From: a virus
Strand: one strand, 5' to 3'
Virus record (IMG/VR): IMGVR_UViG_3300022746_000027
Coordinates: 1-52,467 of that record
DNA length: 52,467 nt
In this document: in pieces, positions 8,100 to 16,533 of the stretch
Numbering within the stretch: position 1 is the stretch's first letter
Layout of the letters: every line of letters starts with the position of its first letter
Translations under genes and position numbers: made by a program
Notes under the pieces: generated by a model
What the model was told of the DNA's origin: nothing
The model's database searches: none
What the model saw: only the letters and a program-made list of their open reading frames with translations

Positions 8100-9338
8100 A
8101 TGAGCGTTCGTGACATTGTAATGGCTGCTGCTGGAGCATCAACTAAACAAGGAATATTTCGAGTAGCGTCCAGTAGTACACAGAATAGTGCAGCGGGAAC
8201 TAGTATAGTAATTAATAAACCTTCAGGCGTTATAAAAGACGATCTTCTATTAGCATTTATTGTCACTGCAACGTCGGCTTCCGCAACCCTGCTTACTGGA
8301 TGGACTCTAATCAAAAGTACAGGAAATAATCCAGGCGTCCTGCTGGCCTATAAGTATGCTACAGATTCAGAGCCATCGACATATACATGGTCTCAAGGAA
8401 GTTCACAAACCTTATCGGGCTCTATAGTAGCATATAGAAATGCTGTGTTTGATGTTGCAGCATCATTGTTTACAAGTAGTGCTAATCCTCTAGTATCTAC
8501 GGCGATCACAGTCACCAGCAATAATAGTATTTTGATTGGATTTGCTGCTAGAACTGCGGCGAGCATATCAATAACAGAATCTGGATCTATGACTAATATC
8601 GTCACAGATAATGATGCTACTACACCATCATATGCAATATTCGAACAGGCGGTGAATTCAGGAACTACTGGAACTAGATCGTTCACTGTAGGATCAGCAA
8701 CTAATGTCTGTTCTATATTATTCTCATTGAGACCTATACTTTCTACGCCCACATACATAGGCAGTCAAACTACTCAGAATACTGTAGCTGGTGCTACTGT
8801 AGTGATAAATAAACCATCTGGTACAGCAGAAGGCGATCTTATGGTAGTCTTTTTGACCGCTGACGGTAACCAGACGTATACAGAACCTAGTCCTTGGGTG
8901 GAAGTATTAGATCCAAGTGGAAATCCACCCACAGTAATAGCATACTTAGTTGCCGGTGCGTCTGAGCCGTCCAGCTACACATTTACAGGAAATCAGAATA
9001 CTAAACTTCTAAGTGGTTCTATACTAACATTTAGAGGAGCTGCATACGATACTGTAGGCGTTTCTACTAACGGATCGTCTAGTCCAATTTCTCCAGCTGG
9101 AATTACAGTATCTACGGATGGATCAAGATTAATAGGATTTTGTGTTGTCGCTACAGCCTCAATCACTATGACTGAAAGTAACTCTTTGATGAGCGCACTT
9201 GTAGTGGAAAATGATTCAACAAAATCATCGTATGCAATTTTCGATCAGATAGTTGCTTCTGGTGCGACTGGAACAAGAACTTTTGTGGGAACTGGTAATT
9301 CCAATAGCGCAGTTCTAATTTCAATAAAACCAGCGTAA
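8100..9338 (+). CDS. Duplicated-domain virion protein
   Basis: The 412-residue protein is built from two homologous halves of about 195 residues (roughly 15-210 and 218-412). Each half has the series T-Q-N-(S/T)-x-A-G-x-(S/T), V-I-N-K-P-S-G, D-L, a central SEPS-(T/S)-Y-T motif, LSGSI, I-G-F, an S-Y-A-I-F-(E/D)-Q motif and a terminal strand. It has no catalytic motif and is Ser/Thr-rich, like a secreted or virion beta-sandwich. It starts 1 base after the long fibre stop, with AAGGA upstream. It is likely an adhesin or fibre-associated decoration; the pattern resembles repeated beta-sandwich domains in phage and bacterial surface proteins. Confidence 0.7.
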   Translation: MSVRDIVMAAAGASTKQGIFRVASSSTQNSAAGTSIVINKPSGVIKDDLLLAFIVTATSASATLLTGWTLIKSTGNNPGVLLAYKYATDSEPSTYTWSQGSSQTLSGSIVAYRNAVFDVAASLFTSSANPLVSTAITVTSNNSILIGFAARTAASISITESGSMTNIVTDNDATTPSYAIFEQAVNSGTTGTRSFTVGSATNVCSILFSLRPILSTPTYIGSQTTQNTVAGATVVINKPSGTAEGDLMVVFLTADGNQTYTEPSPWVEVLDPSGNPPTVIAYLVAGASEPSSYTFTGNQNTKLLSGSILTFRGAAYDTVGVSTNGSSSPISPAGITVSTDGSRLIGFCVVATASITMTESNSLMSALVVENDSTKSSYAIFDQIVASGATGTRTFVGTGNSNSAVLISIKPA

Positions 9339-9348
9339 AGGATAAACA

Positions 9349-9903
9349 ATGTATGCTAAGATAGTCAACGGAGAAGTAGTAAAGTATCCATATACTCAAG
9401 CAGATTTAGTTGCACAATATCCAAATTCATGCGTTCCTGTTGTTTGGACAGATTCTTTTTGTGCAGAAGAGAACCTAGTGATAGTCGTACAAACAGGAGC
9501 TCCTGAACATAACAGTCTCATAGAGATAGCAGAGATAGTTGGCGCAGCTTATGATTCGGTAAATAACAGATGGGTTACCAATTGGTCAATTCGAAACAAA
9601 ACAGCAGAAGAACAGACTGAGTTTTTAGATAATTTGAAGAACGGAATCAGTGTCGCAACCCAAGATAGACTCGATTCATTTGCTAGAACTAGAGGTTATG
9701 ACGATATCAAGTCTGCCACAGGCTACGCAGGTTGCTCGATTGCTAAATACGATATAGAAGGTTCATACTGTAGAGATATTCGTGCCCAAACGTGGGATGC
9801 TCTGTTTCAGATTCTAGCAGATGCACTAGCAGGAAATAGAGCGATACCGACAAGTTACTATGATATCGAAGCAGAATTACCACAACTTGTTTGGCCAAGC
9901 TAA
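9349..9903 (+). CDS. Putative tail fibre assembly / fibre-associated protein
   Basis: The 184-residue protein begins MYAKIVNGEVVKYPYTQADL, an N-terminal pattern common to small phage proteins encoded beside fibres (an I-V-N-G-x-V-x-x-Y-P-Y strand pair). The C-terminal half is helical, with a conserved-looking FARTRGYDDIKSATGYAG segment and a WDALFQILADALAG helix. Phage fibre-assembly proteins are similar in design but I cannot assign a named family. The start is ATG with AAAGGA upstream. Confidence 0.6.
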   Translation: MYAKIVNGEVVKYPYTQADLVAQYPNSCVPVVWTDSFCAEENLVIVVQTGAPEHNSLIEIAEIVGAAYDSVNNRWVTNWSIRNKTAEEQTEFLDNLKNGISVATQDRLDSFARTRGYDDIKSATGYAGCSIAKYDIEGSYCRDIRAQTWDALFQILADALAGNRAIPTSYYDIEAELPQLVWPS

Positions 9904-9906
9904 ATA
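9900..9906 (+). promoter_or_regulatory. Late promoter box CTAAATA
   Basis: CTAAATA spans the stop codon of the previous gene and lies 21 bases before the ATG at 9928, the same geometry as the box at 1105. Confidence 0.6.
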
Positions 9907-9927
9907 ATATAAAACTGGAAAAGTATT

Positions 9928-10401
9928 ATGGCAACATTATCATCACTAATCAATTATTCTATCCAAGGTGTTCAGGGAGCTACTGGATCGCCTTGGGGCG
10001 GCGGAACGTTCACTGGCGACACAACTTACAACGGAAATGCAATAATTTCCCCGAAATTACAGGCAGCTAGAGAAGCTGTAACTGCTTTAGGCTCTCTGTC
10101 GGGAACTCTTTCGATTGATTGTAGCCTATCGAATATTTTTAGTGCTACTCTAACTGGTGCAATCACGACATTTACAGTTTCGAATGTGCCTGCGTCTGGC
10201 GCGTATTCATTTACTCTGGTACTCACGCAGGGTGGTGCTGGTGGATATCCATATAGTATGGTATATCCATCAGGAACTAAATGGACAGATAGTGTTGTTG
10301 CTGTACTAGGAAATGCTGTTAATAAAATTGATGTACTAACATTCTTTACTATAGATGGTGGAACTACTTGGCTAGCAGGTCACTCACTTGCTAACCTCTA
10401 A
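9928..10401 (+). CDS. Short fibre protein with shared C-terminal tip domain
   Basis: The 157-residue protein carries a single short collagen-like stub (SIQGVQGATGSPWGG, about residues 11-25). A domain follows that aligns with the C-terminus of the 965-residue fibre: both have a strand near TFTVSN/AFTVTN, then a hydrophobic FTLVL/LVLDL strand, a W-T/KW segment and a C-terminal FFT-x-D-G-G-T-T-W motif. It is probably a trimeric fibre tip or alternative receptor-binding tip. It has no enzyme motif. Confidence 0.65.
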   Translation: MATLSSLINYSIQGVQGATGSPWGGGTFTGDTTYNGNAIISPKLQAAREAVTALGSLSGTLSIDCSLSNIFSATLTGAITTFTVSNVPASGAYSFTLVLTQGGAGGYPYSMVYPSGTKWTDSVVAVLGNAVNKIDVLTFFTIDGGTTWLAGHSLANL

Positions 10402-10419
10402 AGGAGATTGGAGACAATT

Positions 10420-10758
10420 ATGAGTATCATTAAGATCAAAGATGTGTACCTTTACACTGCATTAACATCTAATGCTAACGACAGTTTAGCAGCTATTGAA
10501 TGGTTAGATCAGAACAATATAAATTACACAATGTTGAGTTATGGTGCAGATGAAGAAACACAAAATAATGTTCTATCAGCATTAAGTACATGGTGGTTCT
10601 GTGATCCAGTTACCAACGTAGTAGATCGTCACACATTCACTCAATTTCCTTTTGTAGTGTATGATGCGATTGATGACCAGTACGAAAAAACAAAAAGATA
10701 CTTAGAAGGAATTTCAGCAATCACTTCAAGTAATCTAGTGGAACTGAGCGCACTATAA
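10420..10758 (+). CDS. Small soluble protein, thioredoxin-like fold possible
   Basis: The 112-residue protein starts MSIIKIKDVYLYTALTS. I chose the ATG at 10420 because GGAG sits 6 bases upstream (10410-10413); a TTG 12 bases earlier is in frame but overlaps that site. The sequence VYLYTALTSNANDSLAAIEWLDQNNINYTML resembles the beta-alpha-beta start of glutaredoxin-like domains, and TQFPFVVYD resembles the cis-proline strand, but the CxxC motif is absent. It sits between fibre genes. The function is unknown. Confidence 0.6.
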   Translation: MSIIKIKDVYLYTALTSNANDSLAAIEWLDQNNINYTMLSYGADEETQNNVLSALSTWWFCDPVTNVVDRHTFTQFPFVVYDAIDDQYEKTKRYLEGISAITSSNLVELSAL

Positions 10759-10768
10759 GGTGAATTAA

Positions 10769-11917
10769 ATGCCACTATTGGGTACACAACTAAGAAGAAG
10801 AGTGCTCGCACAAGCGGGTAGTACTCCAGTATACACTACAAATGGTCCATCATTCAACGCACCATATGGAGTGAGAGAAGTTACAGTAGCAGGTAAAGCA
10901 GGCAGAGGTCAAGCTGGTATACCAGCTTCAGTAGGAACTGCAGGAAATACTGGTCTTACGAATGGAAATAATGGAACAGGTGGTGGCGCAGGCAATGGCG
11001 GCAATGGCGGTGGTGGTGGCGCAGGCGGAAAAGATGGAGGCATCTTTGGATCCACAATAAAAACTGGTGGAACTGGCGGCACTGCAGGAACTGGTGCAAC
11101 CGCTGGTACTGCAGGTACAACTGGAGGATCATCACAACAAAACACAACACCAGCAGGTAGTGGTGGACCTGGAGGAAATTCTTCATGGGGCGGTGGTGGT
11201 GCTGGTGGTGCTGGTGGTGACGGCGCTGGTCCTAGTCCAGTTCAAGGTGGCAGCGGTGGCGGAGGTGGCGGCAGCGGCGGATCAGGATTTTCTGGAGGTA
11301 CGGGGAATTCTGGTCAAGCCGGTTCTCCTGGAACCGGAGCAGTTAATCCTACACCAGGAGGTGCTGCCACAGCTGGAGGACTGACAAGATTCAGCACATC
11401 AAATATAGCATTATGGCCAGGCGGTGCTGCAGGAAATCCAGGCAATAAAGCCAATAACGCAAATAATGGAACTGGAGGTCCTGCGGGTGCATCCGGAAGT
11501 CCTGGTAATGCAGGAAATCCAGGTGGATCTGGCGGCGGAGGTCGCGGTGGAGTTGGCGGATCAGGAGCAGTCTCAAGTGGAAGTGCTGGTACTACTAACG
11601 CTACTCCAGGACCAAGTGGTCCTGGAACAAATGGTGCTGGCGGAACAAATAATTCACCTCCTGCATCAGGAACTCCAGGTGGTGCCGGCAACGCAGGATC
11701 AGCTGGAAGTGATGGAAATTCAACGGTTCCAGCTATGGCAGCTACTCCAGGAACTACAGGAACAGTAAATTCAGCTGGAGCAGCTCCTACAGTTTCGCTA
11801 TCGAATGTCACTGTTAGCGTAGCAGCTAAAACTAATTACTCATTAACTATAGGAGCAGCTGGAGATGGTACAACGCCTAGTAGAGGATCGATTCAGGTAA
11901 GCTGGGCAAGACAATAA
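10769..11917 (+). CDS. Glycine-rich adhesin-like protein
   Basis: The 382-residue protein has a short N-terminal head (about 1-50) and a long Gly/Ala/Asn/Ser/Thr-rich body with many runs such as GGGAGNGGNGGGGGAGG. A conventional C-terminal strand segment follows (VSLSNVTVSVAAKTNYSLTIG), ending SIQVSWARQ. Glycine-rich runs of this type form polyglycine-II helix sandwiches in the gp38 adhesins of some T-even phages. The C-terminus resembles that of phage glycine-rich tail proteins. A receptor-binding role is therefore plausible but inferred. The gene ends next to a late-promoter-like box. Confidence 0.7.
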   Translation: MPLLGTQLRRRVLAQAGSTPVYTTNGPSFNAPYGVREVTVAGKAGRGQAGIPASVGTAGNTGLTNGNNGTGGGAGNGGNGGGGGAGGKDGGIFGSTIKTGGTGGTAGTGATAGTAGTTGGSSQQNTTPAGSGGPGGNSSWGGGGAGGAGGDGAGPSPVQGGSGGGGGGSGGSGFSGGTGNSGQAGSPGTGAVNPTPGGAATAGGLTRFSTSNIALWPGGAAGNPGNKANNANNGTGGPAGASGSPGNAGNPGGSGGGGRGGVGGSGAVSSGSAGTTNATPGPSGPGTNGAGGTNNSPPASGTPGGAGNAGSAGSDGNSTVPAMAATPGTTGTVNSAGAAPTVSLSNVTVSVAAKTNYSLTIGAAGDGTTPSRGSIQVSWARQ

Positions 11918-11920
11918 ATA
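11914..11920 (+). promoter_or_regulatory. Late promoter box ATAAATA
   Basis: ATAAATA overlaps the stop codon of the glycine-rich protein and lies 29 bases before the ATG at 11950. It matches the recurrent virion-gene box. Confidence 0.55.
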
Positions 11921-11949
11921 GACCAGTCGTTTTTACTACTGGATTTATT

Positions 11950-12699
11950 ATGCTACAGAAATTGTTTCGAAGCGTATTCAAGGATGATACTATTGAATTT
12001 CTTTGCGAGGAAGAGGACTATGGTATTATGCCTGCTCCCTTTCCCGCAAAGAAAGATATCCCAGACTGGTTCAAGGCTCTACCAACTAAACTAGGCAACA
12101 AGGGATTCAAAACATCTACTATCAAGAGATGTATGCCGTTCTTAGATGCTCTGAGTGTTGGATACATTATTCCACTTGCTGCTGATGTAGAGTTTACATC
12201 AAATGAAGATGCGACTGGTGTAGAATACAAGTGGAATTTCCATAAGCCTATGGTGGAGAATCACGGCAAAGAGCAGATAACTGCACCTAAGAGTCCTAAT
12301 CCTCTGGGAGATAAGCCACCCATAAAGTTTCTAAACTACTGGAGAATCAAGACACCACCAGACTATTCTCTTCTATTCATTCCTCCACTCAATAGAATTG
12401 AACCAAGATTTGTTTGCTACTCTGGTCTAGTTGATGCTCCATACTATGAGCGTGAGAATGTCAATTTTCCATTCTTCTTCCTGCAGCCAAATTTCTCTGG
12501 CATAATTGAAGCTGGTACTCCCCTGATGCAAGTTATTCCAATCAAAAAAGATAATCTACTGCCCAATTATAGAGAACGTGTAATCGATGAATCTGAAAAA
12601 ATGGAATCTAATAGATTGCGTGGAGTTAGGGATCTGATCCACGAATCGATCTATAGAGACAAGATGCACACTAAGCTACCAAAGAACAAAAAGGTATGA
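11950..12699 (+). CDS. Conserved phage protein of unknown function
   Basis: This is a 249-residue soluble protein with several aromatic/proline motifs (KDIPDWFKALP, IPPLNRIEPRFVCYSG, NVNFPFFFLQPNF, GTPLMQVIPI). It reads as an all-beta core with a basic C-terminal tail (KLPKNKKV). I recall similar proteins in other T4-like phages beside 2OG oxygenase genes, but cannot give a function. It ends 1 base before the oxygenase start and shares its late-promoter-like box, so the two are probably co-expressed. Confidence 0.6.
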   Translation: MLQKLFRSVFKDDTIEFLCEEEDYGIMPAPFPAKKDIPDWFKALPTKLGNKGFKTSTIKRCMPFLDALSVGYIIPLAADVEFTSNEDATGVEYKWNFHKPMVENHGKEQITAPKSPNPLGDKPPIKFLNYWRIKTPPDYSLLFIPPLNRIEPRFVCYSGLVDAPYYERENVNFPFFFLQPNFSGIIEAGTPLMQVIPIKKDNLLPNYRERVIDESEKMESNRLRGVRDLIHESIYRDKMHTKLPKNKKV

Positions 12700-12700
12700 T

Positions 12701-13303
12701 ATGTCAGACTATAAATTTTATCCTAATCCTCAAAAAGATGTTGAAGTTGAACCATATATTACTTGGGAAGATGGCTTCACAGACGAAGAATTGAATGCAA
12801 TCGAATCATATTGCGACGCAAATCTGATAAAGGATAAAGCGCAGGTAGGATCAGATGAGTCTGGTAGAGTGGATGAAGCATACAGATCTTCGAATATTGG
12901 ATGGATCGAAAATACACCAGATACCGCTTGGTTCTACGATAAGATGGCATATATCACCAGAATGCTAAACAGTCAATTCTACAATTTCGATATCTACGGA
13001 TTTGTGGAGCACTTTCAATACACAGTATACGATTCAAGTGAAAATGGACATTACACATGGCACTTAGATGCTATGGCTGGTGGTGTGCCAAGAAAACTGA
13101 GTGTAGTGCTCCAACTAACTGATCCAGTAGACTATGATGGAGGTGAACTTGAGATTATGGATAGAGCAACTCCACTCAAAGTAGAACGAAAACGAGGATT
13201 AGTAGCAGCTTTCCCCTCGTATCGACTACATAGAGTTTCACCTGTAACGAGGGGTATTAGAAAAACAATCGTTATTTGGTCATGCGGTCCAGCTTTCAAG
13301 TAA
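12701..13303 (+). CDS. 2OG-Fe(II) dioxygenase (prolyl-hydroxylase type)
   Basis: The 200-residue protein has the double-stranded beta-helix signature of 2-oxoglutarate and iron dependent dioxygenases. It has H121-x-D123 in GHYTWHLD, the distal iron ligand H177 in PSYRLHRVSP, and the 2-oxoglutarate-binding Arg187 ten residues later. The strand GGELEI precedes the second half, as in prolyl 4-hydroxylase-like enzymes. Such genes are frequent in T4-like cyanophages. The substrate is unknown. Its position amid collagen-like fibre genes suggests a virion protein target, but the collagen repeats here are proline-poor, so another residue or substrate is possible. Confidence 0.85.
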   Translation: MSDYKFYPNPQKDVEVEPYITWEDGFTDEELNAIESYCDANLIKDKAQVGSDESGRVDEAYRSSNIGWIENTPDTAWFYDKMAYITRMLNSQFYNFDIYGFVEHFQYTVYDSSENGHYTWHLDAMAGGVPRKLSVVLQLTDPVDYDGGELEIMDRATPLKVERKRGLVAAFPSYRLHRVSPVTRGIRKTIVIWSCGPAFK

Positions 13304-13304
13304 A

Positions 13305-13311
13305 CTAAATA
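13305..13311 (+). promoter_or_regulatory. Late promoter box CTAAATA
   Basis: CTAAATA immediately follows the oxygenase stop and lies 35 bases before the ATG at 13347. Confidence 0.6.
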
Positions 13312-13346
13312 GAATATAATTTCAACTCTAGCGAGAGAATATCTCC

Positions 13347-14930
13347 ATGGCATACGCAGAACTAACAATAGACCAGGGTACAACATTCCAGACTACCATG
13401 GATCTAACTAGCGATGATGGTTTACCCCTAGATATCACGGGATATTCTTTTACCGCACAGATTAGCAAGTCATACTTCAATACATCTGTAGTAGCGACTC
13501 TTACACCAACTATTCTAGATGCTGCGAATGGTTCACTTCAGCTTGCCCTAACATCGGGCCAGACAGCCGCAATCAAGGCTGGTAGATATCTCTATGAAGT
13601 GAAGATGACTAATCCTAGTAGTGTCACATCTAGAATTGTCGAAGGTATTGTTACCATTACACCACAAGTAGCTGGCGGCACTAGTGGAGGATCATCTGGA
13701 GGAACTGGTGCGCAGGGAACTCAGGGTACTCAAGGCATTCAAGGACCAGCGGGCGGTGGAACTGGTGGCGGTGGAACTGGTGCGCAAGGTACGACAGGTG
13801 CAACTGGCTCGCAGGGAACTCAAGGTATTCAAGGTAGACAGGGAACAACTGGAACAGGTGTTCAAGGATCTGCTGGATCTGTCGGCACTCAAGGTGTTCA
13901 AGGACCTGCTGGATCTGGATCTTCCATCATCGTCCGCGATGAAGGCACACAACTAACAGCATCAGTTACTTCCATCAACTTCACTGGTGCAACTGTAACT
14001 GCTACAAATAGTGGTACTGCTGTAACAGTTGATGTCACTGGAAGCGGCGGTTCAGGTGCAACTAATCTATCTGTTGCTAATACAGCATCATCTGTCACAG
14101 TCGCAAGTGATACAGGCACAGATGCAATCATCGAATCCGCAACAGGATCTGCTGCTGGTGTCCTAAGCGCGGCAGATAAAACGAAGATTGATGGATTTCA
14201 GGCTCAAATAGATTTGAGAGCAAACATTGCTTCACCGACGTTTACTGGAACTGTTTCTGGTATTACAAAATCTATGGTTGGTTTAGGAAACGTCGATAAC
14301 ACTAGTGATGCCAATAAGCCTGTATCCACAGCTACTCAAACAGCACTAGATCTAAAAGCAAACATCGCAAGTCCTACATTCACTGGAACTGTTTCTGGCA
14401 TCACGAAATCTATGGTTGGTCTAGGAAACGTAGATAATACCAGCGATACTAATAAGCCTGTGTCTACAGCTACTCAAACAGCACTAGATCTAAAGGCTAA
14501 CATTGCTTCACCGACGTTTACAGGAACTGTTTCTGGTATCACGAAATCTATGATTGGTCTAGGCAACGTAGATAACACTAGTGATGTCAATAAGCCTGTG
14601 TCTACGGCTACTCAAACAGCTTTGAATCTAAAAGTAGATAAAGTAACTTGGACAGATATCACATCTAACGTTACAGTAACGTCGGGTGGAAAATATTTCG
14701 TAGATACATCAGCAGCAAGAACCATTACTCTGCCAGCATCACCCACAAAGGGCGATGAGATTAGATTTGTGGATTCTATTGGTACAGCATCCACATTCAA
14801 CTTCACTATTGCAAGAAATGGCAATAATATTGGCGGTTTAGCAGAAGATATGACTGTGAGTGTAAACTATGCTGCATTTGGACTAGTGTTCTTCGGCTCA
14901 ACTGCTGGCTGGTTACTACTTGATAAGTAA
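13347..14930 (+). CDS. Tail fibre protein with collagen and GLGNVDNTSD repeats
   Basis: The 527-residue protein has an N-terminal beta-sandwich attachment domain (about 1-110, LTIDQGTTFQTTMDLTSDDG) and a short collagen-like segment (about 118-195). Three tandem copies of an approximately 47-residue unit follow (ANIASPTFTGTVSGITKSMV and GLGNVDNTSD-x-NKPVSTATQ, about 290-430). These repeats are typical of phage long-fibre shafts. The C-terminal domain (RTITLPASPTKGDEIRFVD) is homologous to the repeated beta domain of the 965-residue fibre. It is probably a fibre shaft protein. Confidence 0.8.
   Translation: MAYAELTIDQGTTFQTTMDLTSDDGLPLDITGYSFTAQISKSYFNTSVVATLTPTILDAANGSLQLALTSGQTAAIKAGRYLYEVKMTNPSSVTSRIVEGIVTITPQVAGGTSGGSSGGTGAQGTQGTQGIQGPAGGGTGGGGTGAQGTTGATGSQGTQGIQGRQGTTGTGVQGSAGSVGTQGVQGPAGSGSSIIVRDEGTQLTASVTSINFTGATVTATNSGTAVTVDVTGSGGSGATNLSVANTASSVTVASDTGTDAIIESATGSAAGVLSAADKTKIDGFQAQIDLRANIASPTFTGTVSGITKSMVGLGNVDNTSDANKPVSTATQTALDLKANIASPTFTGTVSGITKSMVGLGNVDNTSDTNKPVSTATQTALDLKANIASPTFTGTVSGITKSMIGLGNVDNTSDVNKPVSTATQTALNLKVDKVTWTDITSNVTVTSGGKYFVDTSAARTITLPASPTKGDEIRFVDSIGTASTFNFTIARNGNNIGGLAEDMTVSVNYAAFGLVFFGSTAGWLLLDK
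14213..14638 (+). repeat. Three tandem ~141-bp shaft repeats
   Basis: Three consecutive units encode A-N-I-A-S-P-T-F-T-G-T-V-S-G-I-T-K-S-M, then GLGNVDNTSD and NKPVSTATQ. The units differ mainly at synonymous positions, indicating an older duplication maintained by selection on the protein. Confidence 0.85.
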
Positions 14931-14939
14931 GGATCTATA

Positions 14940-15164
14940 ATGTCAACCTATAAATCAATAAAAGACAAGTTCACATCGACAGATGCGAATACACTCATAA
15001 CTCAGAATAAGACACTAGCACAGCTTGTCGATAATAATGGACTCTTCACTGGTGTGGGACTAGTTGGAGGTAATTCGAATTCTCAGATTATCGTAGTCTC
15101 GACTGCGTTTCCTGATGATGCTGACGGTAGAGCAAACGGGACAATCTACATTAGAGTTGCCTAA
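14940..15164 (+). CDS. Small fibre-cluster protein, unknown
   Basis: The 74-residue protein starts at ATG with AAGGA 7 bases upstream. It has a helical N-terminus (STYKSIKDKFTSTDANTLIT) and a beta C-terminus (SQIIVVSTAFPDDADGRANG, then TIYIRVA). It is coupled to the next gene through TAATG. It may be a small virion or fibre-cap protein; no family is recognised. Confidence 0.55.
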   Translation: MSTYKSIKDKFTSTDANTLITQNKTLAQLVDNNGLFTGVGLVGGNSNSQIIVVSTAFPDDADGRANGTIYIRVA

Positions 15165-16522
15165 TGGATATTTACATCAAGAATGGCGGCACATACTCTA
15201 ATAATATACAGGGTGTGTATCAAAAATATGCCGGAACATACCACGTTGCTGCTGGAACGTTCCACAAGAGCGCGTTGACATATAATTCACTAGGTCTAGT
15301 GTATCAGAACTTCGACTATCTTGCCGTAGTTGGTTCTTCAACGACAGCATATACATTCATCTCACATCCTAACTTAGGATTCCAGGGGCATGCTGCTAGA
15401 CAACAATATTGTTCAGCTGGTATCGATCTTCCTATTCTGACAGATCTGGCAATTTCAGGTGCGACTTGCGAAACTCTCCGCGACCAAACTAATGGCGCGA
15501 TAACAACGATGAATCTTGCTACTATGGCATCTGCGGGCAAAAAAGTCGGATGCATCATCAACATTGGTTCGAACAACATCGGTGGTACATCTTACGCTAG
15601 TGCGAACCAAGCATTCAAGGACTCAATGACTACTGCTATTACGCAGATAGTTCAGAAGATTCAGACTGCGGGTGGAGTTCCTATTCTAGGGTCTATCAAT
15701 CCTAGATATCAAGCATCCGCCCTTTATAGAGAGTGGAATGACAATCTGATTATTCCTCTAGCGCGTACTCTAACACCAGACTATGTTCCACTTGTGAACG
15801 GAGTACCTACGCCAGTATACGATCTTCACACATTCTATGGTAGAAACCAAGCTGCTTATCCAACAACTGGCGTCAATGAATGGTTCTTGACAGATAACAC
15901 CCACCCAGGTCAAGCTGGTATGACTGGTATTAGATCATACACATCCACTCAACTGAGACTATTTGCATCTGTTCCTAAGATGACTAGAAGAAACTCTGTT
16001 ATCTTTGGTGCTCACGGATCCAACGCATATAAAAACTATGGCGGAATCAATCTAGCAAATACAGGCACTCCTACAATCACTTCAGTCATAGATAGAGAAG
16101 GTAATGTGATATCAGGTGCTACTTTCACGCATACCGCAAATGCTTGGGGAACTACTGCTAGAGGTAACGCTGGTGAATGGACAGTTGGTTGGGAACACGA
16201 TCACATTCAAAAGCAGTATCTATATCACTCAACAACATCATGGACTGCAACTCTGACTCTAGGTGCATCATACGCAAATAAATCTGGTACTCTGTATGTG
16301 ACATATAATACAAAAAATAACAGAACATCGCAGATAACTTGTAATGGAATAAACTATCAGATAAGCGGTTATATGGGTGGTGCCTTGACTGGCATCATCA
16401 AGATAGATGTTCCGTATACGTTAGATTCAAGTGGTTCAGTTCAAATAACTATCGCTAACGTTAGTGGCGGATTTCCAGGAATATCTGGATTAGAGTATGT
16501 GTTTGACTGGCTGTATCAGTAA
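15164..16522 (+). CDS. SGNH/GDSL hydrolase-domain tail protein
   Basis: In this 452-residue protein, residues 1-50 form an N-terminal repeat-rich attachment segment. Residues 52-265 look like an SGNH hydrolase: block I is VVGSSTT with the nucleophile Ser at 58 or 59, Gly99 is in AISGAT, block III is IGSNN (134-138), and block V is D244-x-x-H247 in DNTHPG. The C-terminal 180 residues are beta-rich. SGNH domains on phage tails deacetylate or cleave esters of host surface polysaccharide. GDS is changed to GSS and GxND to GSNN, so activity is plausible rather than certain. Confidence 0.7.
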   Translation: MDIYIKNGGTYSNNIQGVYQKYAGTYHVAAGTFHKSALTYNSLGLVYQNFDYLAVVGSSTTAYTFISHPNLGFQGHAARQQYCSAGIDLPILTDLAISGATCETLRDQTNGAITTMNLATMASAGKKVGCIINIGSNNIGGTSYASANQAFKDSMTTAITQIVQKIQTAGGVPILGSINPRYQASALYREWNDNLIIPLARTLTPDYVPLVNGVPTPVYDLHTFYGRNQAAYPTTGVNEWFLTDNTHPGQAGMTGIRSYTSTQLRLFASVPKMTRRNSVIFGAHGSNAYKNYGGINLANTGTPTITSVIDREGNVISGATFTHTANAWGTTARGNAGEWTVGWEHDHIQKQYLYHSTTSWTATLTLGASYANKSGTLYVTYNTKNNRTSQITCNGINYQISGYMGGALTGIIKIDVPYTLDSSGSVQITIANVSGGFPGISGLEYVFDWLYQ

Positions 16523-16533
16523 CGGAGTTATAA

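Noticed and set aside
10408-10420. TTG start for the gene at 10420
   Set aside because: It overlaps the only good ribosome site, which is correctly spaced for ATG 10420.
10909-11811. Proline-rich antisense frames opposite the glycine-rich gene
   Set aside because: Antisense of GGN codons reads as CCN proline codons. There is no promoter or ribosome site, and all neighbours are on the + strand.
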